From Actinoplanes palleronii (lineage in GTDB: Bacteria; Actinomycetota; Actinomycetes; Mycobacteriales; Micromonosporaceae), in assembly GCF_016862315.1 (NCBI RefSeq), contig NZ_BOMS01000073.1:106615-170614 (forward strand): a stretch of 64,000 nucleotides of DNA, given 5' to 3'. A model generated the notes under the pieces. The model saw only the letters and a program-made list of their open reading frames with translations. It made no database searches and was not told where the DNA came from. Shown piece after piece: positions 1-8,927 of the stretch (position 1 is the stretch's first letter; every line of letters starts with the position of its first letter). Position numbers and translations under genes: made by a program.

Positions 1-252
1 CACGGACGGTCCGCGGCCCTGTTGATCGGCCGGGCGGAGCCCGGAGGCGGCCTGACGCTGACGGTGACCGCCGCGACCCGCCGGCCCTGGGTGTTCCGGT
101 TCGGCGCGCCGCCGTCGGCGGGCGACGTGGAAGCGGCCGTGGCCACCATCCCGCCGGACGCCTACACCGACGACATCCACGGCCGCCCGGCCTGGCGGAT
201 GCACTTGACCAGGTTGTTCGCGGAGCAGATCAGGACGGAGATAGGGGCATGA
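1..252 (+). CDS. FAD-binding subunit of a xanthine dehydrogenase/CO dehydrogenase-type hydroxylase (C-terminal fragment)
   Basis: The frame is open from base 1 to the TGA at 250-252, so only the last 83 residues are present. The tail reads IPPDAYTDDIHGRPAWRMHL, close to the end of the CoxM-type C-terminal domain, where a short DD.HG..AWR motif precedes a final helix. In this enzyme class the subunit carries FAD and passes electrons from the 2Fe-2S clusters to the acceptor. The next gene encodes the 2Fe-2S and molybdopterin domains of the same enzyme, which supports the call. The family call rests on a short segment, and the substrate cannot be read from it. Confidence 0.7.
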   Translation, partial: HGRSAALLIGRAEPGGGLTLTVTAATRRPWVFRFGAPPSAGDVEAAVATIPPDAYTDDIHGRPAWRMHLTRLFAEQIRTEIGA

Positions 253-337
253 CCGCCTGCACCGAGCGGCACCTGGCCGCACCGAATCATGATCTCGCAG
301 GCGAGGGCCGGAAGGGCATGCCGAAGGAGGGCGCAGC

Positions 338-2881
338 ATGAGCGTGGAGATCAACGGAACGTCGCACGAGCGTGCGCCCCGGCCCGGCCAGTGCCTGCGC
401 ACCTACCTGCGCGAGGAGGGCTGCTTCGGGGTCAAGAAGGGCTGCGACGCCGGCGACTGCGGCGCCTGCACGGTGCACGTCGACGGCGAGCCGGTGCACT
501 CCTGCGTCTACCCGGCGTTCCGCGCGCAGGGCCGCCGGGTCACCACCGTCGAGGGCCTGGCCCGCGGCGACGAGCTGCACCCGGTGCAGCGCGCGTTCCT
601 CGACGCGCAGGGCTTCCAGTGCGGGTTCTGCACGGCCGGTCTGATCATGACGACCGCGGCGCTGACCGAGGAGCAGCACGACGACCTGCCGCGCGCGCTG
701 AAGGGCAACCTGTGCCGGTGCACCGGCTACCGCGCGATCGCCGACGCGGTCGCCGGCGTGGACAACCTGGCCACGCCCGGCCCGGGCTGCGCGGTCGGCG
801 CGGCGCTCGGCGCACCGGCCGGCCCGCAGGTGGTCACCGGCACCGCCCGGTACACGTTCGACCTGGATGTGCCCGGCGTGCTGCACCTCAAGGTGCTGCG
901 CTCGCCGCACGCGCACGCCCGGATCGTCGCGGTGGACACCTCGGCCGCGTTCCAGGTCGACGGGGTCGAGGCGATCCTCACCCACAAGGACGCGCCGGAC
1001 CGGCTCTTCTCCACCGCCCAGCACGAGAACGTGGCCGAGGACCCGGCCGACACCCGGGTGCTGGACGAGGTGGTCAGGTTCGTCGGCCAGCGTGTCGCGG
1101 CGGTCGTGGCGACCAGCGAGGCGGCCGCCGAGGAGGCCTGCCGGCGGCTGCGCGTCGAGTACGAGATCCTCCCGGCCGTGCTCGACCCGGCCCTCGCGCT
1201 GGCCGGCGGCGCGCCGCTGGTGCACGGCGACAAGCTCGACCGCAACGTGATCGGCGAGCTGCACGCGTCGATGGGTGACGTGGCCGGCGGGTTCGCCGCC
1301 GCCGACGAGGTGTACGAGGCGACGTTCCGTACCGCCCGGGTGCAGCACGCCGCGCTGGAGACGCACGGGGCGGTCGGCTGGCTCGACGACGACGGCCGCC
1401 TGGTGATCCGGTCCAGCACGCAGACCCCGTTTCTGACCCGGCGGGCCGTCGCGTCGCTCTACGACCTGCCCCTCGACCGGGTCCGGGTGATCGCCGGCCG
1501 GGTCGGCGGCGGCTTCGGCGGCAAGCAGGAGATGCTGGTCGAGGACCTGGTCGCGCTCGCCGTGATGCGCACCGGCCGGCCGGTGAAGTGGGAGTACACC
1601 CGCTCCGAGCAGTTCTACGGCTCGACCACCCGGCACCCGTTCACGGTGACCATGAAGGCCGGCGCGACACGGGACGGCACGCTCACCGCGCTGACCCTGG
1701 ACGTGCTGGTCGACGCCGGGGCGTACGGCAACCACAGCGCCTCGGTGATGTTCCACGGCTGCCACGAGTCGGTCGCGGTCTACAGGTGCGCGAACATGCG
1801 CACCGACGCGCACGCCGTCTACACCAACACCGTCCCGGCCGGCGCGTTCCGCGGCTACGGCCTGGGCCAGGTCACCTTCGCCGTCGAGTCGGTGCTCGAC
1901 GAGGTGGCCCGCAGGATCGGGATGGATCCGGTCACGTTCCGCGAGCTGAACGTGGTCCGCGACGGCGACGACCTGACCGCGCCCGGCGACCACGTCGAGG
2001 ACCTGGGCATCGCCAGTTACGGCCTGGACCAGTGCCTCGCCCGTCTTCGTGCCGCTGCGGCGTTGCCGGACGATGCCCCGGACGGCTGGCTGGTCGGCGA
2101 GGGCATGGCGATCGCGATGATCGCGGCCGGTCCGCCCGGCGGGCACTTCGCCGACGCCACCGTCCGCCGGCTCCCCGGCGGACGTTTCGAACTCTCGGTC
2201 GGCACCGCCGAGTTCGGCAACGGCAGCACCACCGTGCACGCCCAGATCGCCGCGGACGAGCTCGGCGTCACCCCCGACAAGATCGTGATCCGGCAGTCGG
2301 ACACCGACGTGGTCAAGCACGACACCGGCGCGTTCGCCTCCACCGGCGTGGTGGTGGCCGGGAAGGCGGTGCTGAGGGCGGCGCGCGCGCTGCGCACCGA
2401 GGGGGGCGAGGTCGCGCACGGGCACTTCGACGGGACACCCCGGTCGGTGGCGTTCAACGCGCAGTGGTTCCGGGTCGCGGTCGACCCGGACACCGGTGAG
2501 CTGCGGATCCTGCGCAGCGTGCACAGCGCCGACGCCGGCACCGTGATGAACCCGCTGCAGCTGCGCGGGCAGATCGAGGGCGGGGTGGCGCAGGCGCTCG
2601 GCGCGACCCTTGCCGAACACGTGGACCTCGACGAGACCGGGGCGGTCACCACGACCACGTTCCGGCAGTACCACCTGCCGACGTTCGCGGACACCCCGCG
2701 GACGGAGGTGCACTTCGCGGCGACGGTGGACAGCATCGGGCCGCTCGGGGCGAAGTCGATGAGTGAGAGCCCGTACAACCCGGTCGCTCCGGCGCTGGCC
2801 AACGCGCTGCGGGACGCGATCGGGGTGCGGATGACGGAGATCCCGTTCACCACCGACCGGATCTGGCTCGCGATGCAATAG
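338..2881 (+). CDS. Fused 2Fe-2S / molybdopterin-binding subunit of a xanthine dehydrogenase-family hydroxylase
   Basis: Residues 1-150 form the small iron-sulfur subunit. The plant-type cluster ligands lie in CFGVKKGCDAGDCGAC plus a later Cys, and the second cluster uses CGFC and CRC. The rest is the molybdopterin domain, with GGGFGGK near residue 390, GAFRGYG near 505, EFGNGSTTVHAQIAADELG near 627, and the region of the catalytic Glu near the end (GAKSMSES). The product hydroxylates purine- or aldehyde-like substrates at a Mo centre in the cytoplasm; the exact substrate is unknown. The two subunits are usually separate genes and together longer than these 847 residues. AAGGAGG at 324-330 supports the ATG at 338. 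It probably forms a two-gene unit with the preceding FAD subunit. Confidence 0.9.
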   Translation: MSVEINGTSHERAPRPGQCLRTYLREEGCFGVKKGCDAGDCGACTVHVDGEPVHSCVYPAFRAQGRRVTTVEGLARGDELHPVQRAFLDAQGFQCGFCTAGLIMTTAALTEEQHDDLPRALKGNLCRCTGYRAIADAVAGVDNLATPGPGCAVGAALGAPAGPQVVTGTARYTFDLDVPGVLHLKVLRSPHAHARIVAVDTSAAFQVDGVEAILTHKDAPDRLFSTAQHENVAEDPADTRVLDEVVRFVGQRVAAVVATSEAAAEEACRRLRVEYEILPAVLDPALALAGGAPLVHGDKLDRNVIGELHASMGDVAGGFAAADEVYEATFRTARVQHAALETHGAVGWLDDDGRLVIRSSTQTPFLTRRAVASLYDLPLDRVRVIAGRVGGGFGGKQEMLVEDLVALAVMRTGRPVKWEYTRSEQFYGSTTRHPFTVTMKAGATRDGTLTALTLDVLVDAGAYGNHSASVMFHGCHESVAVYRCANMRTDAHAVYTNTVPAGAFRGYGLGQVTFAVESVLDEVARRIGMDPVTFRELNVVRDGDDLTAPGDHVEDLGIASYGLDQCLARLRAAAALPDDAPDGWLVGEGMAIAMIAAGPPGGHFADATVRRLPGGRFELSVGTAEFGNGSTTVHAQIAADELGVTPDKIVIRQSDTDVVKHDTGAFASTGVVVAGKAVLRAARALRTEGGEVAHGHFDGTPRSVAFNAQWFRVAVDPDTGELRILRSVHSADAGTVMNPLQLRGQIEGGVAQALGATLAEHVDLDETGAVTTTTFRQYHLPTFADTPRTEVHFAATVDSIGPLGAKSMSESPYNPVAPALANALRDAIGVRMTEIPFTTDRIWLAMQ

Positions 2882-2966
2882 GTAGCGCCTGCGCCCGCCG
2901 TGCTGCTCGCGGTGGCCATCGCGCCCGGCCGCCCGGCCGCATCGGCCGCGTCGGCTGCTCGGCTGC

Positions 2967-3077
2967 ATCGGCCGCCCGGCCACATCGGCCGCCCGGCCAC
3001 ATCGGCCGCCCGGCCACATCGGCCGCCCGGCCACATCGGCCGCGCCGGCCGCCCGGCCACATCGGCCGCCCGGCCGC
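2967..3077. repeat. Tandem array of a 17-bp unit
   Basis: The unit ATCGGCCGCCCGGCCAC occurs in near-perfect copies starting at 2967, 2984, 3001 and 3018. A 26-bp variant follows at 3035-3060, then a degraded copy at 3061-3077. It lies just downstream of the hydroxylase gene and does not match a known element. Confidence 0.9.
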
Positions 3078-3199
3078 GACGATCCGGCCGCCTGACCCGA
3101 TGGTCGTCCGGCTTCCTGTGCGACCCGGTCGGTCGAGGGGCAGGGCATTCCACCGCGGGGATCGGGGCGCCTGGTCTGGTAACCCAGCCTCCTAGGATG

Positions 3200-3229
3200 C
3201 CAGAGAGGCGGTAAGTGCCGCCTCTCTGG
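3200..3229 (+). terminator. Perfect 12-bp hairpin, probable factor-independent terminator
   Basis: CCAGAGAGGCGG (3200-3211) and CCGCCTCTCTGG (3218-3229) are exact reverse complements around a 6-base loop. There is no T-run, as is common for actinobacterial terminators. It lies about 320 bp after the hydroxylase stop and about 320 bp before the permease start. Confidence 0.6.
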
Positions 3230-3274
3230 ACGCTGTCGGCTGCCGGGTGGTGGGTCGCTGCTGGCGGCCCCGCT

Positions 3275-3378
3275 GGGCGTCGCGCGAGCGGGTGCTGGCT
3301 GGGCGTCGCGCGAGCGGGTGCTGGCTGGGCGTCGCGCGAGCGGGTGCTGGCTGGACGTCGCGCGAGCGGGTGCCGGCT
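3275..3378. repeat. Four tandem copies of a 26-bp unit
   Basis: Copies start at 3275, 3301, 3327 and 3353. The core is GTCGCGCGAGCGGGTGCTGG, with one or two changes in the last copy. It lies upstream of the permease gene. Because 26 is not a multiple of 3, reading across it gives the same short peptides in shifting frames, which explains spurious open frames here. Confidence 0.9.
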
Positions 3379-3546
3379 GGTCTTCGGTGGTCTCCTTGGG
3401 TCAGGTCACCCCGGCCTGCGGCTTCCTGGTGAGGGCGAACGGGCCTGGCCGGCGGTGCCGCGCGCGGTGGGGGGCTTCGTTTCGCGGTGTGGTTTCGTTG
3501 CTGGGGGTTTGCGGCTAGATTGCGGGGAGGTGATCGATGACCCTGG

Positions 3547-5637
3547 ATGGCTGCGATGGCGGATCGGCTGCTTGCGGAACAGTTCCAGATCGTGACCGAC
3601 CCCGTCGCGGACTCCGTGGCGCTCTCGGCGATCTTCGCGGTGCTCTCGCTGCTCACTCTCTTTCTCCTGCTCGGGGTGTTCCGGGTCCGGGCCTGGCTGG
3701 CCGGGGTGGTGTCGCTGGTGGTGGCGCTGATCGTGGCGGTCACCGTTTATGCGATGCCGGTCGGTCAGGCGCTGTTGTCGGCGTCCGAGGGCGCCGCGTT
3801 CGGGTTCTTCCCGATCCTGTGGATCGTGATCAACGCGATCTGGGTCTACAACCTGACCGTGGTCAGCGGCCACTTCGACGTGCTGCGCCGCTCGATGGAA
3901 CGGGTCAGCCCGGACATGCGGATCCAGGCGATCATCGTGGCGTTCTGCTTCGGGGCATTGCTCGAAGCGCTCGCCGGGTTCGGCACCCCGGTCGCGGTGA
4001 CCGTGGTGATGCTGATGGCGCTCGGCTTCCCGCCGCTGCGGGCCGCTGCGGTCGCGCTGATCGCGAACACCGCGCCGGTCGCGTTCGGCGCCCTGGCGAC
4101 ACCGATCACCACGCTCGGCACGGTGACCGCCGGCGCGAGCACCGACCCGCGCCTGAACACCGACACGCTCGGCGCGATGGTCGGCCGGCAGACGCCGATT
4201 TTGGCCCTGGTGGTGCCACTGGTCCTGGTGGCCGTCGTGGACGGTCGTCGCGGGATCCGGCAGACCTGGCCCGTCGCTGTTGTCGCGGGCTTCGTTTTCG
4301 CAGTCGGCCAGTTCCTCGCGTCGAACTACATCTCCGTTCCCCTCACCGACATCATCGCCTCCCTGGCGGCAGCCGCCGCGGTCGTCCTGCTGCTGCGCTT
4401 CTGGCAGCCCTCGGAAACCCCGGACCTGTCCGAGGAGGTCAGCCGAGAGCGCTCGCCGGCGTCCCTCACCACCGTCGGCCGGTCGGCTGGCACCGTCGGC
4501 CCAGCGGCCGGCTCCGCCGGTCCGGCGCGTGGGTCGGGTTCCGGAAATCCGTCGGGAGCCGCAGATGGGCGGGGTGGTGCGAGCACCGAGGACGGGCCGG
4601 GCGGCGCGGGCACCGGGAGCGGCCCGGATGCTGCGGGCGCCCCAAACAGGTCGGGCAACGCGGGCGGCGCGGGCAATGCGGGCGACCCGGGTGGGTCGGG
4701 CGATGCGGGGACTGCGGGCGGGTCGGATGGCGCGGGCGCTGGGGGTGGGGCGGCGTTGGGCGGTCCGGAGGCGGCCGGTGGGGCGGGCGGCGATCGGGCG
4801 CGGCCGGATCGGGCCGCGGATGAGTCCGCGAGGGCCGGGCAGGGTGTGGCCGGGCGCGCTGAGGGCGGCGTTGCGGGGCGTGATGCGCCGGTGGAGGTTG
4901 CGCGGGCCTATGCGCCCTATCTGATCATCATCGTGATTTTTGCGGTGGCTAACCTCGGGCCGGTCAAGGAGGCGCTGGCCGGTGAGCCGTGGACGGTGGT
5001 CTTCAGGTGGCCCGGCCTGGATGTCGTCGGGGTCAACGGCAAACCCCTGGCCTCGACCAACTTCACCTTCGGCTGGCTGCCGGCGGCCGGCACGCTGATG
5101 GTGATCGCCGGTGTGTTGACCACGGTCGTGCTGCGGGTCCGGCCCGGTGCGGCGCTGCGAGCCTACGGAAGGACCTATGTCGAGCTGCGGCATGCCATCG
5201 TCACCGTGATGGCCGTGCTGGCCCTGGCCTACGTGCTGAACCAGTCGGGCCAGACCAGCACCCTCGGCGCGTTCCTGGCCACGGCCGGCAGTGTCTTCGT
5301 CTTCCTCTCCTCGATCCTCGGGTGGATCGGGGTGGCCGTGACCGGCTCGGACACCTCGGCGAACGCCTTGTTCGGCGCGTTGCAGGTGCAGACCGCGGCG
5401 AAAGCCGGACTGGACCCGCTGCTGCTCGCCGCCGCCAACTCCTCCGGCGGGGTGCTCGGCAAGATGGTCAGCCCGCAGAACCTGGCGATCGCCGCGGGCG
5501 CCGTCGGGATGGCCGGTCGGGAAGGCGACATCTTCCGCAAGGTGGTGCTCTGGAGCGGGGTGCTGCTGCTCCTGATGTGCGTAATCGTCACTCTGCAGGG
5601 GACACCGGTGCTGGATTGGATGGTCCCGTCCGAGTAG
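3547..5637 (+). CDS. lctP: L-lactate permease family (LctP/LldP) transporter with a large Gly/Ala-rich insert
   Basis: A polytopic inner-membrane protein of the family that imports lactate or glycolate with protons. The conserved core is visible: GALLEALAGFGTPVAVTVV, LIANTAPVAFGALATPI and, near the C-terminus, GVLGKMVSPQNLAIA. About residues 285-450 are a Gly/Ala/Asp-rich low-complexity stretch between membrane segments. It makes the protein 696 residues long, against roughly 550 in the family. GGGGAGG (3524-3530) lies 16 bases before ATG 3547, a little far; an in-frame ATG at 3556 is also possible. The neighbouring amidohydrolase gene may share the transcript, but the functional link is unclear. 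Confidence 0.88.
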   Translation: MAAMADRLLAEQFQIVTDPVADSVALSAIFAVLSLLTLFLLLGVFRVRAWLAGVVSLVVALIVAVTVYAMPVGQALLSASEGAAFGFFPILWIVINAIWVYNLTVVSGHFDVLRRSMERVSPDMRIQAIIVAFCFGALLEALAGFGTPVAVTVVMLMALGFPPLRAAAVALIANTAPVAFGALATPITTLGTVTAGASTDPRLNTDTLGAMVGRQTPILALVVPLVLVAVVDGRRGIRQTWPVAVVAGFVFAVGQFLASNYISVPLTDIIASLAAAAAVVLLLRFWQPSETPDLSEEVSRERSPASLTTVGRSAGTVGPAAGSAGPARGSGSGNPSGAADGRGGASTEDGPGGAGTGSGPDAAGAPNRSGNAGGAGNAGDPGGSGDAGTAGGSDGAGAGGGAALGGPEAAGGAGGDRARPDRAADESARAGQGVAGRAEGGVAGRDAPVEVARAYAPYLIIIVIFAVANLGPVKEALAGEPWTVVFRWPGLDVVGVNGKPLASTNFTFGWLPAAGTLMVIAGVLTTVVLRVRPGAALRAYGRTYVELRHAIVTVMAVLALAYVLNQSGQTSTLGAFLATAGSVFVFLSSILGWIGVAVTGSDTSANALFGALQVQTAAKAGLDPLLLAAANSSGGVLGKMVSPQNLAIAAGAVGMAGREGDIFRKVVLWSGVLLLLMCVIVTLQGTPVLDWMVPSE

Positions 5638-5739
5638 TCCGGCCGAGATTTGCCGGAACGGGGGCTGAACCGGGTGGCACCGGAGGCGGTACACAGGCAA
5701 GTAGTAGCCGTGTGACCACCGTCCGTGAGGAGCGCGCAC

Positions 5740-7326
5740 ATGACCGCCGCCGACCTGATCCTGATGGCGGATCGGATCCACACCCTGCTTCCCGGTCCAC
5801 AGCCGACCGCGATCGCCGTCGCGGACGGGGTGATCACCGCGGTCGGCGACCGGGCGGACGTCCGTGACTGGCGCGGCCCCGGCACCGAACTGATCGAGCT
5901 GGGCGCCGCCACGATCACGCCGGGCCTGGTCGACGGGCACGCGCACCCGGTGATGGGGCTCAGCATGACCCGGGGCGTCGACCTGTCCCAGGTGCGCACC
6001 CGCGACGAGCTCACAAAGACGCTGCGTGCCGCGGCCGGCCCGGCCGGGGAATGGCTGGAGGGATTCGGGCTGGACCCGAACGCGTTCGAGGGCGCCCCGG
6101 TCACCCACGCGCCGCTGGTGGAGGCGCTCGGGCCGGACGTGCCGGTCTTCCTGGTGCTCTTCGACGCGCACTCGGCGCTGGTCAGCCCGCGGGCGCTGGA
6201 GATCGCCGGGATCACCGGGCCGCGGGAGTTCGCCTCCGGGGCGAGCGTGGTCTGTGACCCAGCCGGGCGGCCGACCGGGCACCTGCTCGAACTCGAAGCG
6301 GCGATGGTGGTGCACGAGATGCTGCCGGCGGACGACCCGTGCGATCGGCGCGCCCGGCTGCGCGACCTGATGAACCGGATGGCGGCCAGCGGGCTGACCT
6401 CGGCCAACGCGATGGATTTCGGGCTGGACTCGCTGGAGTTGTTCCGCGACCTGGAGGCCGACGGTGACCTGCCGCTGACCTGGCGCTGCGCCCCGTTCGT
6501 GATGCCCGGCGACGGTCTGGAGCAGTGTGTCGAGCAGCAGCGGCTGAGTGGCCGCCGGTGGCGGGTCGAGGGCGCCAAATTCATGATCGACGGAACCATC
6601 GACGGTGGCACGGCCTGGCTCGACGAGCCGGACACGCACGGCGAGTCGACGGCCTGTTTCTGGCCCGACCCGGCCGAATACGCCGCGGCGGCCGGACACC
6701 TCGCCGGGCACGGCATCCCGATCGTCACGCACGCGATCGGCGACGCCGGCATCCGCTACGTCCTGGACACCCTCGCCGGGCTGCCCCGGCCGCGGGTGCC
6801 GCACCGTGTCGAACACTTGGAGACCATGCCGTCCGAGCTGGTCGCACGGTTTGCCGAGCTGGACGTGACCGCGAGCATGCAGCCCACGCACTGCACGCAT
6901 TACACCCGGGCAGACCACACCGACAACTGGTCGCGGCGGCTCGGCAAGAAGCGCGCCGACCGCGCTTTCCGGGCCCGTGACCTGCGGGATCAGGGTGCTC
7001 GGCTGGCGCTCGGGTCGGACTGGCCGATCGCGTCCTTCGACCCGCGCGGGATCATGGCGGCGGCCCGGCTGCGGCGGCCGGCCGGTGCGCCGGAGGTGGA
7101 GCCGATCCTGCCGGACCAGGCGCTCACCGCCCGGATGGCCCTCGAGGGATACACCACGCAGGCTGCGGCCGCCGCCGGGCGGACCGACATCGGCCGGATC
7201 GCGCCCGGCTTCCGGGCCGACCTGTCCGCCTTCACCCTGGACCCGTTGACCGCCGGCCCGGACGAATTCGCCGAGTCTGCGGTCCCGCTGACCGTTGTGG
7301 ACGGCACCGTCGCCCATCGCTCCTGA
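5740..7326 (+). CDS. Amidohydrolase family 3 protein (YtcJ-like metal-dependent hydrolase)
   Basis: 528 residues with the amidohydrolase pattern. An N-terminal beta domain leads to TPGLVDGHAHPV (first metal-binding HxH). Later come a conserved Lys in VEGAKFMIDGTIDGG, HAIGDAG, HRVEHLE, and the final metal Asp in LALGSDWPI. The C-terminus carries the usual RIAPGFRADLSAF segment. YtcJ-type enzymes hydrolyse amide, imide or N-acyl bonds in the cytoplasm; the substrate cannot be predicted. GAGGAG at 5727-5732 sits 7 bases before ATG 5740, which is preferred over the upstream in-frame GTG at 5725. It follows the lactate-type permease by 102 bp. Confidence 0.88.
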   Translation: MTAADLILMADRIHTLLPGPQPTAIAVADGVITAVGDRADVRDWRGPGTELIELGAATITPGLVDGHAHPVMGLSMTRGVDLSQVRTRDELTKTLRAAAGPAGEWLEGFGLDPNAFEGAPVTHAPLVEALGPDVPVFLVLFDAHSALVSPRALEIAGITGPREFASGASVVCDPAGRPTGHLLELEAAMVVHEMLPADDPCDRRARLRDLMNRMAASGLTSANAMDFGLDSLELFRDLEADGDLPLTWRCAPFVMPGDGLEQCVEQQRLSGRRWRVEGAKFMIDGTIDGGTAWLDEPDTHGESTACFWPDPAEYAAAAGHLAGHGIPIVTHAIGDAGIRYVLDTLAGLPRPRVPHRVEHLETMPSELVARFAELDVTASMQPTHCTHYTRADHTDNWSRRLGKKRADRAFRARDLRDQGARLALGSDWPIASFDPRGIMAAARLRRPAGAPEVEPILPDQALTARMALEGYTTQAAAAAGRTDIGRIAPGFRADLSAFTLDPLTAGPDEFAESAVPLTVVDGTVAHRS

Positions 7327-7394
7327 CCCGCGTCCCACATCGGAAACCCGCCCTCGGCAACCAGCCTGAACCTTCCCCTTGGGTCAGAGTCAAG

Positions 7395-7504
7395 CCGCCC
7401 GAGAGGCCGGGCCATGGCCGAGGGCGGGTCCGGGCCATGGCCGCCCGAGGGGCCGGGAGAAGACCGCTCGAGAGGCCGGGGCCGTGGCCGCCCGAGGGGC
7501 CGGG
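7395..7504. repeat. Degenerate ~47-bp direct repeats in an intergenic gap
   Basis: CCGCCCGAG(A/G)GGCCGGG occurs near 7395, 7441 and 7488, separated by related GC-rich sequence that includes GGCCATGGCC palindromes. It lies between the convergent amidohydrolase and AraC genes (gap 7327-7618). Nothing else was recognised there. Confidence 0.6.
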
Positions 7505-7618
7505 CCGAGACCGGTCGTGAGGCCGGGCCGAGGTCGGCCCCATGCCGGAGCGAGGCTGGAGTAAGACCTGTGTAAGGCCGGCGAAAGGTTCGGGTAAGGG
7601 CAGGTCAGCGGGGGGCGC

Positions 7619-8404
7619 TCAGCGCGGGCGGGCGAAGCGACCCGGGCTCACCCCGAGGATCCGTTTGAAATGCCGGATCAGGTGGGGCTGGTCGTAGAAG
7701 CCGCTGCCCACCGCGACCGCGGGCATCGGCTGCCCGGCCAGGATCAGGCGGCGGGCCAGGTCGACGCGGCGGGAGATGACGTACTGGTGCGGGGTCATGC
7801 CGAACTCGCGCCGGAAGGACCGGACCAGGTGCGCCGGCGCGAAGTGCAGCGTGGCCGCGGCCGTGCGCAGTGGCAGGCCCGGCACGATGTGCGCCTCCAG
7901 CAGCTCGCGGAGATCCCGGGCCGCGCCACCGTGCGGCGGTGGCGCGGGGTGGTCGCCGAGCCGGCTGCGCAACCGTTCCAGGGCGACGGTGAGCAGGTCG
8001 TCGGCGGCCGGTTCGTCGCCGGGGGAGCGGACCAGCCGGTGCACCGTCGAGATCATCCGGTGCAGCGCCGGGTCGGCCAGTGCCGGGGTGTCCACGGACG
8101 CGCCGACCAGGTTGCCGGGCAGGTGACCGGGTTCCAGGTAGAGCACGCGTTTGCGGAAGCCGTGCCGGTCGGCGGCGGTGCCGTTGTGCGGAACCCTGGG
8201 TGGCAGCAGGGTGACCATCTCGCCGAACGCGCCGCGCTCGTGCCGGTCCAGGTCGTAGCGGACCGCGCCGTCGTCGACGAGCAGCAGCGTCCAGGTGTCG
8301 TGCGCGTGCATCGGGTACGCGTGCGCGCCGAACCGGGCGTGCAGCACCTCGGCGACACCGTCCAGCGGGGGTCGCCACGCGCGGATCGACGGGCCCGGCA
8401 GCAC
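7619..8404 (-). CDS. AraC family transcriptional regulator
   Basis: The N-terminal half is a cupin-like ligand-binding domain (HAYPMHAHDTWTLLLVDDG, then LLPPRVPHNG). The C-terminal 100 residues carry two helix-turn-helix motifs, ending in the AraC signature around VAVGSGFYDQPHLIRHFKRILGVSPGRFA. I chose GTG at 8404 because TACGAT (8416-8411) lies exactly 6 bases upstream, the spacing of a leaderless start. A TTG at 8419 would add five residues but overlaps that box. It is divergent from a DUF2000 gene 41 bp away, an arrangement common for these two families, so the DUF2000 gene is the likely target. Confidence 0.88.
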   Translation of the reverse strand: MLPGPSIRAWRPPLDGVAEVLHARFGAHAYPMHAHDTWTLLLVDDGAVRYDLDRHERGAFGEMVTLLPPRVPHNGTAADRHGFRKRVLYLEPGHLPGNLVGASVDTPALADPALHRMISTVHRLVRSPGDEPAADDLLTVALERLRSRLGDHPAPPPHGGAARDLRELLEAHIVPGLPLRTAAATLHFAPAHLVRSFRREFGMTPHQYVISRRVDLARRLILAGQPMPAVAVGSGFYDQPHLIRHFKRILGVSPGRFARPR

Positions 8405-8410
8405 GTCACG

Positions 8411-8416
8411 ATCGTA
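8411..8416 (-). promoter_or_regulatory. -10 box TACGAT for the AraC gene
   Basis: On the minus strand TACGAT ends 6 bases before GTG 8404, implying a leaderless transcript. No clear -35 is seen. Confidence 0.45.
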
Positions 8417-8445
8417 CAAGACCCGCAGGTGGGGGACGGTCGACG

Positions 8446-8868
8446 ATGAGTGGCATGACCGGATTCACCACCAAGATCGCTGTCCTGCTCCGCGACGACC
8501 TGCTCGTCTGGCAACGCCTCAACGTCACCGCTTTCCTGGTCTCCGGGCTGGCCACCGCCCAGCCGGAGACGCTCGGTCAGCCGTACGTCGACGGCGACGA
8601 CGTCGAGTACCTGCCGATGTTCCGCCAGCCGGTGCTGGTCCTCGAGGGCGGCAAGGAACTGCTGCGCGAGGCGCACACCCGGGGGCTGGCCCGGGGCGTA
8701 CAAATGTCGATATTCACGTCGGATCTCTTCGCCACCGGCCACGACGAGGCGAACCGGGCCGCGGTCCGGGCGGTGCCCACCGCGGGGCTGGACCTGGTCG
8801 GGCTGGCCGTGCACGGACCTCGCAACGCCGTCGACAAGGTGCTCAAGGGTGCGTCGATGCACGGTTGA
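8446..8868 (+). CDS. DUF2000 family protein
   Basis: 140 residues matching the DUF2000 pattern. The start (TKIAVLLRDDLLVWQRLNV) is followed by a central block with LGQPYVDGDD and PVLVLEGG, and the C-terminal half contains the conserved FTSDLFATGHDEAN and GLAVHGPRNAVDKVLKG. The fold resembles peptidyl-tRNA hydrolase II-like proteins; no activity is established. ATG 8446 and ATG 8455 are both possible starts, and no strong ribosome site separates them. The divergent AraC-type gene next to it is the likely regulator. Confidence 0.85.
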   Translation: MSGMTGFTTKIAVLLRDDLLVWQRLNVTAFLVSGLATAQPETLGQPYVDGDDVEYLPMFRQPVLVLEGGKELLREAHTRGLARGVQMSIFTSDLFATGHDEANRAAVRAVPTAGLDLVGLAVHGPRNAVDKVLKGASMHG

Positions 8869-8927
8869 GTTCCGGTTAACGGTCCCGCTCACCGAGGCGC
8901 AACCGCGCGGTGCCGAGACTCGGGGGC

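Larger units (their letters stand above)
2882..3546. other. Gene-free gap with two tandem repeat arrays and a hairpin
   Basis: No frame here has a recognisable family, and the longer open frames read through simple repeats. The gap holds a 17-bp array (2967-3077), a perfect hairpin (3200-3229), a 26-bp array (3275-3378), and a TAGATT box at 3516-3521 that could be the -10 of the permease promoter. Confidence 0.7.

Noticed and set aside
287..3148. Very long open frame on the minus strand opposite the hydroxylase gene
   Set aside because: It is a shadow of high G/C third positions: Arg/Gly/His/Val-rich sequence with no family motifs, while the plus strand encodes a clear enzyme.
3406..7338. 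1310-codon minus-strand frame opposite the permease and amidohydrolase
   Set aside because: Composition is Arg/Gly/His-rich without domains, and both plus-strand genes have intact family motifs.
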